Shown here: positions 1-8,575 of the stretch, piece after piece
Layout of the letters: each line of letters opens with the position of its first letter
How positions within the stretch are numbered: the first letter of the stretch is position 1
Source of the DNA: Myxococcales bacterium
Lineage (GTDB): Bacteria > Myxococcota_A > UBA9160 > UBA4427
Assembly (NCBI GenBank): GCA_014240165.1
Contig: JAAZXM010000001.1
Location: 124,001 to 188,000, forward strand
Length of the DNA stretch: 64,000 bases
Direction: 5' to 3'
Notes under the pieces: model-generated
Told to the model about the DNA's origin: nothing
What the model saw: the letters and a program-made list of their open reading frames with translations, nothing else
Database searches by the model: none
Translations under genes and position numbers: made by a program

Positions 1-1187
1 TCCGCCGCCCTCAGCGCCTCGGCATATTCGCGTTGAAATATCTTGCGTCGGCTCGTATTCGTGCGCGGCTCGAAGACCGCCAGAAGACGGCCCTGGGGAT
101 AGCGCGCGCGCAGCGCTTCGATACTTCCGCCCACAGCTGTTGGGTGATGAGCGAAGTCGTCAATGACCGTGATCCCGCGCACGGAACCACGAACCTCCTG
201 ACGTCTCTTGACCCCCTTGAAAGCGGACATCACCTTGATGCTCTCCTCGAGTTCAACCCCGAGAACCTGAAGCGCAACCATCGCCGCCAGGACATTCTCC
301 ACGTTGAAATGCCCGAAGAGAGGAGACCGAACAAGCCGATCGGGTTGTCCTTGGGCCTTCAGGACAAAACTCGTTCCCCGAGCGTCCGCTTCGATTCGGG
401 TGGCCAGAAAATCCGCCGCTTGCCCATTCGCGGTTTCCGAATCATCCAGGCCGTAGCGAAGCACCCGGCATGGCGCGTTTTCAACGACTTCGCGGACATG
501 GAGATGATCCCACGCCGCGATAATCGTTCCCTCCTCGGGCATTTGGCGCACCAACTGGCCAAAGGCTGATTTGACGGCGTCGAGGTCTTGATAGATATCT
601 GCGTGATCGAATTCCACCGAGGTGATGATCAGGGTGCGGGGGTGGTAGTGGAGAAATTTTGGGGTCTTGTCGAAAAAGGCCGTGTCGTACTCGTCACCCT
701 CCACGACGAAATGCTCGCCCGCACCTTCCTTGAAGGGACTCTCGAAATCTCGGGCGATGCCACCCACCAGGAACGAGGGATCTCGCCCAGTGGCATGAAG
801 GAGATAGGCGCACAAACTCGTCGTCGTCGTCTTGCCGTGGGTCCCGGTCACAGTCAGGCTGTGTTTAGACGCCATGGCGAGATCGAAGAGCGCATCGGAA
901 AACGAGGCATAGGGCAGACCTGCCTCGATCGCAGCCAGCGCCTCGGGATTGTCGCCCCGAACTGCGTTGCCGATCACCACGAGATCCGGGCGACGGCGCA
1001 GCACGTTATCGGGATGAAAGCCCTCGACCACGTCGATTCCCCAGCCTGCCAGGGCGGTGCTCATGGGCGGATAGAGCGCGCGGTCTGAGCCGGTGATCTC
1101 GAGCCCGCGCGCCTTCAGAAGACCCGCCAGGCTTCCCATTCCCGTCCCTCCGATGGCAATGAAGTGGACATGGCGAAGAGAATTCAT
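1..1187 (-). CDS. mpl: UDP-N-acetylmuramate:L-alanyl-gamma-D-glutamyl-meso-DAP ligase, 3' end outside window
   Basis: Cytoplasmic Mur-ligase family enzyme that reattaches the recycled tripeptide L-Ala-gamma-D-Glu-mesoDAP to UDP-MurNAc. About 395 codons are present and the frame stays open to base 1, so the C-terminus is cut by the window. The N-terminal Rossmann part reads HFIAIGGTGMGSLAG (residues 8-22). The ATP loop is GTHGKTT (about 115-121). Downstream are the Mur central motif VEGDEYDTAFFD, the SVEFDHADIY block and the C-terminal FAHHPTAV...EPRTNTSRR. The order and wording fit Mpl rather than MurC. ATG at 1187 follows the preceding serine hydrolase by 12 bases, and ldcA lies further upstream, so the three probably form a peptidoglycan-recycling operon. 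Confidence 0.93.
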   Translation of the reverse strand, partial: MNSLRHVHFIAIGGTGMGSLAGLLKARGLEITGSDRALYPPMSTALAGWGIDVVEGFHPDNVLRRRPDLVVIGNAVRGDNPEALAAIEAGLPYASFSDALFDLAMASKHSLTVTGTHGKTTTTSLCAYLLHATGRDPSFLVGGIARDFESPFKEGAGEHFVVEGDEYDTAFFDKTPKFLHYHPRTLIITSVEFDHADIYQDLDAVKSAFGQLVRQMPEEGTIIAAWDHLHVREVVENAPCRVLRYGLDDSETANGQAADFLATRIEADARGTSFVLKAQGQPDRLVRSPLFGHFNVENVLAAMVALQVLGVELEESIKVMSAFKGVKRRQEVRGSVRGITVIDDFAHHPTAVGGSIEALRARYPQGRLLAVFEPRTNTSRRKIFQREYAEALRAA

Positions 1188-1199
1188 GGGCTCCCGGCC

Positions 1200-2366
1200 T
1201 CAGCCCGCCGTCAGACCTTCGATGATGAGATCGTGAACCTTGGGGCGCAAAGCGAATTGGCTGCGTTTGGCGATCAGGTGGGCGCGGTTCGTCAACATCA
1301 CGATGATCGCTTCGGTCTGGAGATCGATCCACAGCGATGTACCCGTGAACCCAAGATGCCCAACCGAATCTTCCGAAAAATATTGCCCCGATGAGGATTG
1401 GCCCTGGGTGGGCGTATCCCAGCCCAGAGCCCAATCGGAATTTTCGGGCAGTCGCTGACGCTGGGCGAATTCCTTGACCCAGCGCGGCGGCAACGCATCG
1501 CTGCGGCCATGCCATGCATCGAGAAAGGCCTGGGCAAAGCGCATGACATCGTCCGCGGGCGCGAAGAGCCCGGCATGCCCAGCGACGCCTCCCATGGCAA
1601 ACGCATTGGGGTCGTGAACCTCTCCCCACAAGATGCGCTTTCGCCACGGACAATTTTCCGTGGCGGCAATGCGACGACGCTGGAGATCGGGCATCCCGGG
1701 GGCTTCATCCCATTCGGCTCCGAGAGGAAGAAAGCGCGTCTCCTTCATTCCCAAGGGCTCGAAGACCCGCTCGGCGCAGAAGCGTTCCAAGGGGAGCCCG
1801 CTGACCTTCTCCACCAAGGCACCCAGAACGATAAAATCAAGATCTCCGTAGACCGAGGCTTCACCGGGCTCATGAACTCGGGCTGAGCGCAAAACGCGAT
1901 CCAGAATCCACTCGCGACCTTCCGCGGTACAAAGGATTCGTTCGCCTGTTTTGCGTTCCTTCTCGAGCATGGGCTCGTGATAGCCCCGCCAGGGTTTCAG
2001 ACCGGCCGAGTGCGTTAACAGATGGCGCAGGGTGACTGCTTCTTTATCGCGTTCTGCAAATGCGGGAAGGAATTTTGCGACCGGGTCATCGAGCGCAACG
2101 AGCCCGTCCTCCACCAACCACATGATCGCCGTGGTGGTGGCAATATTCTTGGTCAGCGAAGCGAGATCAAAGACTGTTTCGCGAGTCATGGGGAGGCGCT
2201 CGGGCCGGACCACCGAGAGGCCCTGGGCCCAGGCGAATTCGAGGACTTCGCCCTCCCTCGGCATCCGGGCCAATACCACGGCCCCGGGCATCTCGGCGCC
2301 CTCGATCGCCTTGTCGAGCGCGCGCTCGACCTTTCCCAATTTTCGCTTGATCAGACTGAGCTTCAT
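1200..2366 (-). CDS. Beta-lactamase-family serine hydrolase
   Basis: A 388-residue protein of the class C beta-lactamase/DD-peptidase fold. The catalytic S-L-T-K tetrad (SxxK) is at residues 70-73. A Y-G-D motif at 173-175 stands in the YxN place, and an H-L-G-F-T-G-T-S stretch near 337-344 matches the HTG box of this esterase/peptidase branch. No signal peptide is visible, which points to a cytoplasmic enzyme. Its position between ldcA and mpl suggests it acts on peptidoglycan fragments or a related ester or amide, but the substrate cannot be read from the sequence. It is less likely to be a true antibiotic-degrading beta-lactamase, because it lacks an export signal and sits in a recycling operon. 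Confidence 0.85.
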   Translation of the reverse strand: MKLSLIKRKLGKVERALDKAIEGAEMPGAVVLARMPREGEVLEFAWAQGLSVVRPERLPMTRETVFDLASLTKNIATTTAIMWLVEDGLVALDDPVAKFLPAFAERDKEAVTLRHLLTHSAGLKPWRGYHEPMLEKERKTGERILCTAEGREWILDRVLRSARVHEPGEASVYGDLDFIVLGALVEKVSGLPLERFCAERVFEPLGMKETRFLPLGAEWDEAPGMPDLQRRRIAATENCPWRKRILWGEVHDPNAFAMGGVAGHAGLFAPADDVMRFAQAFLDAWHGRSDALPPRWVKEFAQRQRLPENSDWALGWDTPTQGQSSSGQYFSEDSVGHLGFTGTSLWIDLQTEAIIVMLTNRAHLIAKRSQFALRPKVHDLIIEGLTAG

Positions 2367-2458
2367 GACTCCCGATCCATCAAAAGTTTCCGCATCGCGT
2401 GATTTCTTTGCAGCGTTTCTTGCGACTCGCGAGGGATTCGAATATCCAGGCCGGGGGG

Positions 2459-3388
2459 TCAGCCGTTCGTGACTGCCGATTCTAACAGTTCCAACTCGCC
2501 GCGATCACCATCGAGTGAAGCGCGAGCCCCGAAAGGCCAACACAAATTGCGCTGTACGTGACCGAAGGGGAGACCGAAAACCACGGGCACGGCCAGGGGG
2601 TCCAGGAATTCCCTGAGAACCACCTCGGCATCGCGCTCGGGATAGCGCGGGTCCTCGCAGCCCTCGAGGCCACCGATCCCAACCCCGGCAAGCGCTTCCA
2701 GCTTGCCCGCGGCCCGCAATTGCTCGAGCATTCGATCAATGCGGTAAGGGGGTTCCTGAACCTCCTCGAGCAGCAGGATTCCCCCGCGCGTATCGATTTC
2801 CCAGGCCGTGCCCAAGCTCGCGGTCACAAGGCTGAGGGAGCCGCCCAGAAGCCGGCCCTGCCCCCGCCCGCCGACACCCGACCGGCCCTGCAGCCGGGAA
2901 CTCCCGAGATCACCCATCAGGGCCTCACGCAGGGCTTCGGCCACCTCTTCGGAGAGCCCTTCCTCACGTTCGAGCATCGGGCCGTGGATCCCCATCAGAC
3001 CCGCTTCTCGCCATTGCCAGAGCAGTAGAGCCGTGATGTCGCTGTAGCCCACCAGGGGCTTCCGGGCGCGGCGAAAGGCAGCGGCATCGAGACCGGCCAG
3101 GAGCCGGCTGCTCCCATACCCCCCACGCGCACAAATGATGGCGTCGATATCCGGCGCGGCGATCAATTCGGCCAGTTCCGCGGCTCTTCGCTCATCGTCG
3201 CCAGCGAGATAACCGGCACGAGCGGTGAGGTCCCCTCTCCGGACGGGCTCGAAGCCCAGCCGACGCAGCGCCTCTTCACCCGCCTCCAGGCGCTCCGGGT
3301 CCACCGCGCCCGCAGGCGCCGCGATTCCGATCCGGGCACCTGCTCGAAGAGCGCGGGCTTGCAGGGCAGCGGGCAACGGCCTCCTCAT
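2459..3388 (-). CDS. ldcA: Muramoyltetrapeptide LD-carboxypeptidase (peptidase S66)
   Basis: A 309-residue S66 peptidase that removes the terminal D-Ala from recycled murein tetrapeptides, giving the tripeptide that Mpl uses. The N-terminal block IGIAAPAGAVDPERLEAG and the ARGGYGSSRLL block are typical. The nucleophile is Ser116 in VGYSDITA. The charge-relay Glu lies in LLLEEVQEPPYRIDRM (about 208-209) and the His is 277 in FGLPFGHVQRN. The length and the Ser-Glu-His order match LdcA. No signal peptide is seen, as expected for the cytosolic enzyme. It is the first gene of the ldcA-hydrolase-mpl group. A microcin-immunity MccF role is possible for the fold but less likely in this context. Confidence 0.92.
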   Translation of the reverse strand: MRRPLPAALQARALRAGARIGIAAPAGAVDPERLEAGEEALRRLGFEPVRRGDLTARAGYLAGDDERRAAELAELIAAPDIDAIICARGGYGSSRLLAGLDAAAFRRARKPLVGYSDITALLLWQWREAGLMGIHGPMLEREEGLSEEVAEALREALMGDLGSSRLQGRSGVGGRGQGRLLGGSLSLVTASLGTAWEIDTRGGILLLEEVQEPPYRIDRMLEQLRAAGKLEALAGVGIGGLEGCEDPRYPERDAEVVLREFLDPLAVPVVFGLPFGHVQRNLCWPFGARASLDGDRGELELLESAVTNG

Positions 3389-3459
3389 CTCTCGCGAAAT
3401 GACGTCAATTCGCCGGTGAGTATACGAAGGGGCCGCAATGGCGTCGACCGAGCCCAGCT

Positions 3460-4941
3460 TCAGAAGGGATCGTCATCGGGAAAACCCGCCGACCCGGAAA
3501 AACCGGAAGGGGCGTTGGCGAAGCCTCCAGCCGAATCCGATCCGCCATAGGGATCGTCGGATAGGGGCCAATCGCGAAATTGGGCATAGCGCCCCTCGAA
3601 CTCCAGGCGAACGGTATCGGTCGGCCCGTTGCGCTGCTTGGCGATAATCAACTCGGCCAGGTTTTCGTGCTCGGTTTCCCGGTTGTACACCACGTCGCGG
3701 TAGATGAAGCCGATGATATCGGCATCCTGCTCGATGGCGCCGGACTCGCGCAGATCGGCGAGCATGGGCCTCTTATCCTCTTTCCGGCTCTCGGGTCCGC
3801 GGTTGAGCTGAGAGAGCGCAAGCACCGGAATATTGAGTTCTTTGGCCAGCCCCTTCAGACCTCGGCTGATCTCCGAGATTTCCTGCTCTCGGCTACCCGC
3901 GCCCCCATCGCCGTGGGCGAGCTGCAAATAGTCGACGACGACCAGATCGAGGCCGTGTTCGGCCCGCAGGCGCCGACTCTTCGCCCGAATTTCCAGGACT
4001 GTCGCCGCCCCCGTATCGTCGATCCAAATTCCCGCCTCGGCAAGCCGAGCCGCGGCCGCCATCAGCCGACCGTGTACTTCGCTCGAGATCAATCCGCTGC
4101 GAAACGCGGAGAAATCCACCTTTGCCTCGGAGGAGAGCATTCGCATCACCAGGGAGCGCGTCGTCATTTCCAACGAGAACACCGCAACTTTCAGGCCCGA
4201 ATCGACCGCCGCATTCCTGGCCACATTCAAAGCCAGGGCTGTTTTGCCCATGCTCGGGCGGGCGGCGAGAATGAAAAGATCGCCGGGCTGTAGCCCCCCC
4301 GTGAGCTGATCGAGTTTGGCGAAACCCGTGGGCAGGCCCGTCAACTCACCGCTGCGGTTCATCAACATATCAATATGGTTGATGGCATCGTGCATACCGG
4401 TGCTGAGGCTCTCCAGCGACTGGCTCCCCTGCTCGGTGCCCAGGGTGAAAATGCGACCTTGGGCAGTGTCCAGGAGTTTGTCCGCAGATTCGCGGCGGTC
4501 GTAACCGAGGCTCGCGATCTCCGAGGCCACGCTGATCAAATTTCTCTTCTTGGCCGCTTCGCGAACGATGCCCGCGTAGTGCGCCGAGTTGGCCGCAGTG
4601 GCCTCGTAGTCGGCGATCTCGGCGAGTGCCACAACACCGCCGACCGCCTCGAGGAGATCTTCGTCCTGGAGGGCTGAGTTCAGCGTGGTCAGATCCACGG
4701 GCTGATTGCGATCCTTGAGACGCACCATCGCCCCGAAGAGGATCTGGTGGGCGGGGTGATAGAAATCCTCGTCCCTCAGGTCCGTCACCAGGCCATGGAT
4801 CACGCCGTTGTCCAAGAGGATTGCCGAAAGTACGGCTTTCTCGGCCGACAGATCATGGGGCGGCTCCCGGCCGATGCTATCCGCCTGGCTCCCGCCTCTC
4901 GGGACTCCCCGGGAGCGACCCGGAACCGCGTCGAGACTCAT
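3460..4941 (-). CDS. dnaB: Replicative DNA helicase DnaB
   Basis: Hexameric 5'-3' helicase of the replication fork, 493 residues. The N-terminal helical domain (DLSAEKAVLSAILLDN onward) is followed by the RecA-like core with GLPTGFAKLDQLTGGLQ, Walker A ARPSMGKTALALN, the LVVVDYLQL Walker B and the ALSQLNRGPESR motif H4. I place the start at ATG 4941, which has an AAGGGGGTG-like ribosome binding site just upstream; the longer frame would need a TTG at 4965. A short Gly/Ser/Phe-rich tail ends in DDDPF. It lies 164 bases downstream of rplI, the common rpsF-rpsR-rplI-dnaB order of many bacteria. Confidence 0.97.
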   Translation of the reverse strand: MSLDAVPGRSRGVPRGGSQADSIGREPPHDLSAEKAVLSAILLDNGVIHGLVTDLRDEDFYHPAHQILFGAMVRLKDRNQPVDLTTLNSALQDEDLLEAVGGVVALAEIADYEATAANSAHYAGIVREAAKKRNLISVASEIASLGYDRRESADKLLDTAQGRIFTLGTEQGSQSLESLSTGMHDAINHIDMLMNRSGELTGLPTGFAKLDQLTGGLQPGDLFILAARPSMGKTALALNVARNAAVDSGLKVAVFSLEMTTRSLVMRMLSSEAKVDFSAFRSGLISSEVHGRLMAAAARLAEAGIWIDDTGAATVLEIRAKSRRLRAEHGLDLVVVDYLQLAHGDGGAGSREQEISEISRGLKGLAKELNIPVLALSQLNRGPESRKEDKRPMLADLRESGAIEQDADIIGFIYRDVVYNRETEHENLAELIIAKQRNGPTDTVRLEFEGRYAQFRDWPLSDDPYGGSDSAGGFANAPSGFSGSAGFPDDDPF

Positions 4942-5105
4942 CCCACCCCCTTCCGGAGGCCTCAAGCAGGAACGAATCCGGGGCCGCCGGTCGCGGCATC
5001 ATATCATCCGATGACCCGGGACCGAAAGCGCGAATCGGTCGCGAGAGAAATTAGATGCCTGCGCGTTCGCCCGGGGGGGGGCTGGCGGCAGGGCAGCAAG
5101 GGGGC

Positions 5106-5561
5106 TCAGTCGACCGCCCGGACGATGACCTTCAGGTTGGCGACGACGTCACTTCGTAGCCGGATACTCACCGTGTGCTCACCCACGCTTCGGATTGGCT
5201 CCGCCAGCGTAATCTTCCGGCGATCGACCTTTTGACCCTTCTCGGCCAACTGATCGGCGAGTTGCAGGGCCGTCACCGAGCCGAAGAGCTTGCCCTCTTC
5301 GCCCACCTGAGCGTCGAATTCCAATACGACGTTCTCCAAGCGCGTCTTGAGAGCCTCGAAATCCTTCATCTCCTTGGCGAGTTTGTCGACGATGATGCGC
5401 TGTTGGTGTTCGATTTCCTTGACTCTGCCGCGGGTGGCCAAAACGGCCTTTCCCTGGGGCAGAAGAAAATTCCGGGCATAACCGGGTTTGACGCTGACAA
5501 CGTCTCCTGCGTCGCCCAGGCGATGAATCTCTTCCCGAAGGATCAATTTGACCTGCGACAT
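5106..5561 (-). CDS. rplI: 50S ribosomal protein L9
   Basis: A 151-residue large-subunit protein. The N-terminal domain MSQVKLILREEIHRLGDAG...VKPGYARNFLLPQGKAV is the classic L9 signature. A connecting helix rich in charged residues follows, then the C-terminal domain with KLFGSVTALQLADQL and the ending SIRLRSDVVANLKVIV. The length is usual. The gene starts 15 bases after the rpsR stop and is co-transcribed with rpsF and rpsR. Between it and dnaB are 164 bases holding a run of nine G (5073-5081) and no gene. Confidence 0.98.
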   Translation of the reverse strand: MSQVKLILREEIHRLGDAGDVVSVKPGYARNFLLPQGKAVLATRGRVKEIEHQQRIIVDKLAKEMKDFEALKTRLENVVLEFDAQVGEEGKLFGSVTALQLADQLAEKGQKVDRRKITLAEPIRSVGEHTVSIRLRSDVVANLKVIVRAVD

Positions 5562-5576
5562 CGGTAGGCCCTCTTC

Positions 5577-5993
5577 CTAGTAGTGGCTCGGCGCGTAGGG
5601 GAGCATTGCAATGTGACGCGCTCGCTTGATCTCGGTGGCGAGCTTCCGCTGATGCTTGGCGCAAGTTCCCGAAATCCGGCGGGGCGTGATCTTGCCCGTC
5701 TCCGAGATGAAAAGCCGCAGGGTCTTGGCCTCCCTGTAACTGAGAACCGCAGTCTTGTCCGCACAGAATCGGCAGACCTTGCGGCGCTGGAACATCCCCT
5801 TCTTCTGGCCCTTGCGCGCCTTCTTGCGCGCTGCGGAACGCAGCCGCGCCTTGACGCTCCACGTCCCGCTCCGCGGGCCTCGATCGCCGCCGGATCGGGA
5901 ATCACCACGCGGGCGTCCCCCTCCGCGATTATCTTCGGACTCGGGGGCCGGCGAAGTCGCCGGGGCTTGGCTGGGCGCCTCGGCATCGCTCAT
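5577..5993 (-). CDS. rpsR: 30S ribosomal protein S18 with Gly/Arg-rich N-terminal extension
   Basis: S18 binds S6 and 16S rRNA on the platform of the small subunit. The conserved core starts near residue 69 (RRKVCRFC) and ends with [14 protein letters not shown]. It is a cysteine-bearing form: a CxxC pair in VCRFC and a third Cys with a following His in TCAKHQ could bind zinc. The 138-residue product is about 55-60 residues longer than common S18 because of a low-complexity N-terminus rich in Pro, Gly, Arg and Ser. The ATG overlaps the rpsF stop by four bases (ATGA), so translation is probably coupled, in keeping with S6-S18 heterodimer formation. Confidence 0.96.
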   Translation of the reverse strand: MSDAEAPSQAPATSPAPESEDNRGGGRPRGDSRSGGDRGPRSGTWSVKARLRSAARKKARKGQKKGMFQRRKVCRFCADKTAVLSYREAKTLRLFISETGKITPRRISGTCAKHQRKLATEIKRARHIAMLPYAPSHY

Positions 5994-6661
5994 GATTTCT
6001 CCTCCTCACTTGCGTTCGCATCGGCATCCGTTTCGGGTGCGGGCGCCGTTTCCTCGGCGGCATCCGGAACCTCGGCCGGGGCAGCTTCCGCGGCCGGTGC
6101 AGCTTTTTCCTGAGCGCTATCCGCAGCTTCAGCGGGCGCATCCTCGCTGGACGCTTCGGACTCGGCTTCGCCCTCGCCTTCAGTCTCAGCGGATGCTTCG
6201 GACCGGGCGGCGGCTTCTTTGGCTGCAGCCGCTGCACGCTCGGCGGCCAGCGCCTCGGCCTCCTCCCGCGCCTTGGCATCCTCGGCCTCCCGCGCCGCCT
6301 TTTCGGCTGCGCGCTTCGCGAGTTCTTCCTCTCGCTCCTTGGCTTCGGCCACCCGCGCGTCGATATCCGCCACCTGATCGTTGACCTTCACGGTCAGAAA
6401 GCGGAGAACCGATTCTTCCAGGCGCAGCACACGTTCGAGTTCGGGAACGGCCTTGCCTGAATCTAGAAACGACAGCAGGTGATAGTGGCCTTTTTGAAAA
6501 CGATCGATCTCGTAGGCCAGCTTGCGCTTGCCCAGGTCATCGCACAACAACCGGATCGCAGAATTCGTTTTCAGCAACTCATCCAGCCGACCCAGAAGCG
6601 TGGCGGATCCCTCTTCGGAGATCTCCGGCTGGATGATGATGGTCAGTTCGTACTCCCGCAC
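5990..6661 (-). CDS. rpsF: 30S ribosomal protein S6 with long acidic Ala/Glu-rich C-terminal tail
   Basis: S6 partner of S18. I choose the GTG at 6661 because AGGAGGAGG lies eight bases upstream and the protein then begins directly with the S6 core [16 protein letters not shown]; a longer in-frame ORF from 6799 has no support. The core covers about 100 residues ([20 protein letters not shown] is typical). About 120 more residues of Ala, Glu and Ser follow, first as a predicted charged helix ([16 protein letters not shown]) and then as a disordered acidic tail. Total 223 residues, roughly twice the common S6 length. First gene of the rpsF-rpsR-rplI-dnaB group; the 184 bases upstream should hold its promoter. 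Confidence 0.95.
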   Translation of the reverse strand: MREYELTIIIQPEISEEGSATLLGRLDELLKTNSAIRLLCDDLGKRKLAYEIDRFQKGHYHLLSFLDSGKAVPELERVLRLEESVLRFLTVKVNDQVADIDARVAEAKEREEELAKRAAEKAAREAEDAKAREEAEALAAERAAAAAKEAAARSEASAETEGEGEAESEASSEDAPAEAADSAQEKAAPAAEAAPAEVPDAAEETAPAPETDADANASEEEKS

Positions 6662-6845
6662 GCTTGACTCCTCCTCCTGGACAGACGCTCGAAGCGCCCG
6701 AGCCCTTCGGCAAAACGCGCCAGGTCGGGACCGGCGCGGGCCATTGGGACTGAGGGATAATTCGATTAAGGGGCCCGGAGGGCCCGAGTGAGCGCGCATT
6801 GATACCCCAAATGGCCATCCTCAGCCAGCGGGGCCTCGACCTCGA

Positions 6846-7424
6846 TCAGAGCCCGAGGAGCAGTGCGTGGACCCGCGGGTCGCCCGCCAATTCGGGGTGG
6901 AAGGTGCTGGCGAGGACTCGCCCCTGGCGAACGAGGACAGGAAGGCCATCCACCCTCAGCAGGACCTCTACCCCGGGACCCGGATCCACGATCTGAGGGG
7001 CTCGGATGAAGACGCAGCGCATCCCCGAGAGGCCGCCTTCGTCGCCTGCATCCGCTGGAGCCACGAAGGAGTCGACCTGGGTCCCATAGGCGTTGCGAAG
7101 CGCACGCACATCCAGGAGTTGCAGGGTCGGTACGGGATGATTCTCGCACTCCCGGGCGAGCAGGATCGCGCCGGCGCAGGTTCCGAGAATCGCCCCCCCG
7201 GCGCGACCGAAAGCGCGGATCGGTTCGCAGAGCCCCAGGCGGTCCAGGCCCTTGGAGATGGTTGTGCTTTCTCCCCCGGGGATGATCAAGCCGTCCAGGC
7301 CGTCGAGATCTTCCTTGCGGAGAACCCGACGCGCAGCCACATCGAGTTGCTCAAGCATGGCCAGGTGCTTGTCTACCGCGCCCTGGATTGCCAGCACCCC
7401 GACCTGCGCGCTGCCCGCTGCCAC
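6846..7424 (-). CDS. pdxT: Pyridoxal 5'-phosphate synthase glutaminase subunit
   Basis: Class I glutamine amidotransferase that hydrolyses glutamine and channels ammonia to PdxS. The 192 residues contain VGVLAIQGAVDKHLAML, the oxyanion strand GLIIPGGESTT, the nucleophile Cys83 in GTCAGAILL and the His176/Glu178 pair in STFHPEL. The length is normal. The gene begins 27 bases after the pdxS stop, and the two make the ribose 5-phosphate-dependent (DXP-independent) vitamin B6 pathway. Confidence 0.96.
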   Translation of the reverse strand: MAAGSAQVGVLAIQGAVDKHLAMLEQLDVAARRVLRKEDLDGLDGLIIPGGESTTISKGLDRLGLCEPIRAFGRAGGAILGTCAGAILLARECENHPVPTLQLLDVRALRNAYGTQVDSFVAPADAGDEGGLSGMRCVFIRAPQIVDPGPGVEVLLRVDGLPVLVRQGRVLASTFHPELAGDPRVHALLLGL

Positions 7425-7451
7425 CGTGGTTCTCGCTCCCCTGGCGCCCGG

Positions 7452-8378
7452 CTACCAGCCCCGGTTGGCCAGGCGCTCGCTCTCGGAGAGGGTCGACATT
7501 TCGATCCCCTCCATGGCGCTGGCCAAGCCCCGGCAAGCCGCAACGACTTCCGCCGCATCGTCCCAATGGGTATTCGCGCGAACGATCGCCCGCGCTCGGG
7601 CGGCCGGGTCTGCGCTCTTGAAAATGCCCGAGCCCACGAAAACCGCCTCTGCTCCCAATTCCCGGCACAGGGACGCATCCGCCGGGGTGGCGATCCCGCC
7701 TGCGGCGAAATTCGGCACCGGAAGGCGGCCGTTTTCATGCACGAAGCGGACGAGGTCGTAGGGGGCCTGGTGGTGCTTGGCCTGGGCCATCAACTCCTCG
7801 GGGCGCAGCGCCTGCAGAGCCCGAATTTCACCGCACACCGAGCGCAGGTGGCGCACCGCTTCGACGATATTGCCGCTCCCCGCCTCCCCCTTCGTGCGAA
7901 TCATCGCCGCACCCTCACCGATTCGGCGTAGCGCCTCGCCCAGGTTGCGCGCACCGCAGACGAAGGGCGACTTGAATCCGTGCTTGTCAATGTGGTGCTC
8001 GTCATCCGCCGGGGTCAGCACCTCGCTTTCGTCGATGAAGTCGACTCCCAAGGCCTCGAGAACCCGAGCCTCGGCAATATGGCCGATTCTGACCTTCGCC
8101 ATGACGGGGATCGAGACCGATCGCTGGATGCCCTCGATCATGTCCACCGCGCTCATGCGGGCCACGCCCCCATCGCGGCGGATATCGGCCGGAACCCGCT
8201 CTAGTGCCATCACCGCACAGGCCCCTGCGTCCTCGGCAATCTTCGCCTGCTCCACATCGGTGACGTCCATGATGACGCCCCCCTTGAGCATTTCGGCCAG
8301 TCCGATCTTCAATTCGAAGGCTTCGGCGCCCCGCCGCGACTTTCCGCTGCCGTTTTCGCTCTCTGACCTCTTCGCCAT
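7452..8378 (-). CDS. pdxS: Pyridoxal 5'-phosphate synthase subunit PdxS
   Basis: TIM-barrel synthase that builds pyridoxal phosphate from ribose 5-phosphate, glyceraldehyde 3-phosphate and ammonia. ATG 8378 is chosen because AAGGAG lies just upstream and the sequence then runs [10 protein letters not shown] into the conserved [23 protein letters not shown]. Other signatures are [58 protein letters not shown] and [13 protein letters not shown]. At 308 residues it is slightly longer than usual because of a charged N-terminal extension. The 197 bases between it and the mrp cluster hold no gene. Confidence 0.97.
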   Translation of the reverse strand: MAKRSESENGSGKSRRGAEAFELKIGLAEMLKGGVIMDVTDVEQAKIAEDAGACAVMALERVPADIRRDGGVARMSAVDMIEGIQRSVSIPVMAKVRIGHIAEARVLEALGVDFIDESEVLTPADDEHHIDKHGFKSPFVCGARNLGEALRRIGEGAAMIRTKGEAGSGNIVEAVRHLRSVCGEIRALQALRPEELMAQAKHHQAPYDLVRFVHENGRLPVPNFAAGGIATPADASLCRELGAEAVFVGSGIFKSADPAARARAIVRANTHWDDAAEVVAACRGLASAMEGIEMSTLSESERLANRGW

Positions 8379-8575
8379 GGGGAACTCCTTGATCGCCGAC
8401 GCGCTTTGCCGGCTCAGCGCTGGGTATCCGGCTTCACCCCTCCTCGGATTGGGGGCCAAAATCAGCCGGAAGCACACTCTAGACTAGACAGCGAACGCGA
8501 ACAATCCGGCAACCGGGGTAGGGCCGGTGGATTCGACACCCCGAGCAGCCAACCAGGCCGGCGGGCCAACGCCGA

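Noticed and set aside
1200-2366. Antibiotic-resistance beta-lactamase
   Set aside because: No signal peptide, an esterase/peptidase-type motif set, and a recycling-operon context argue against a resistance enzyme.
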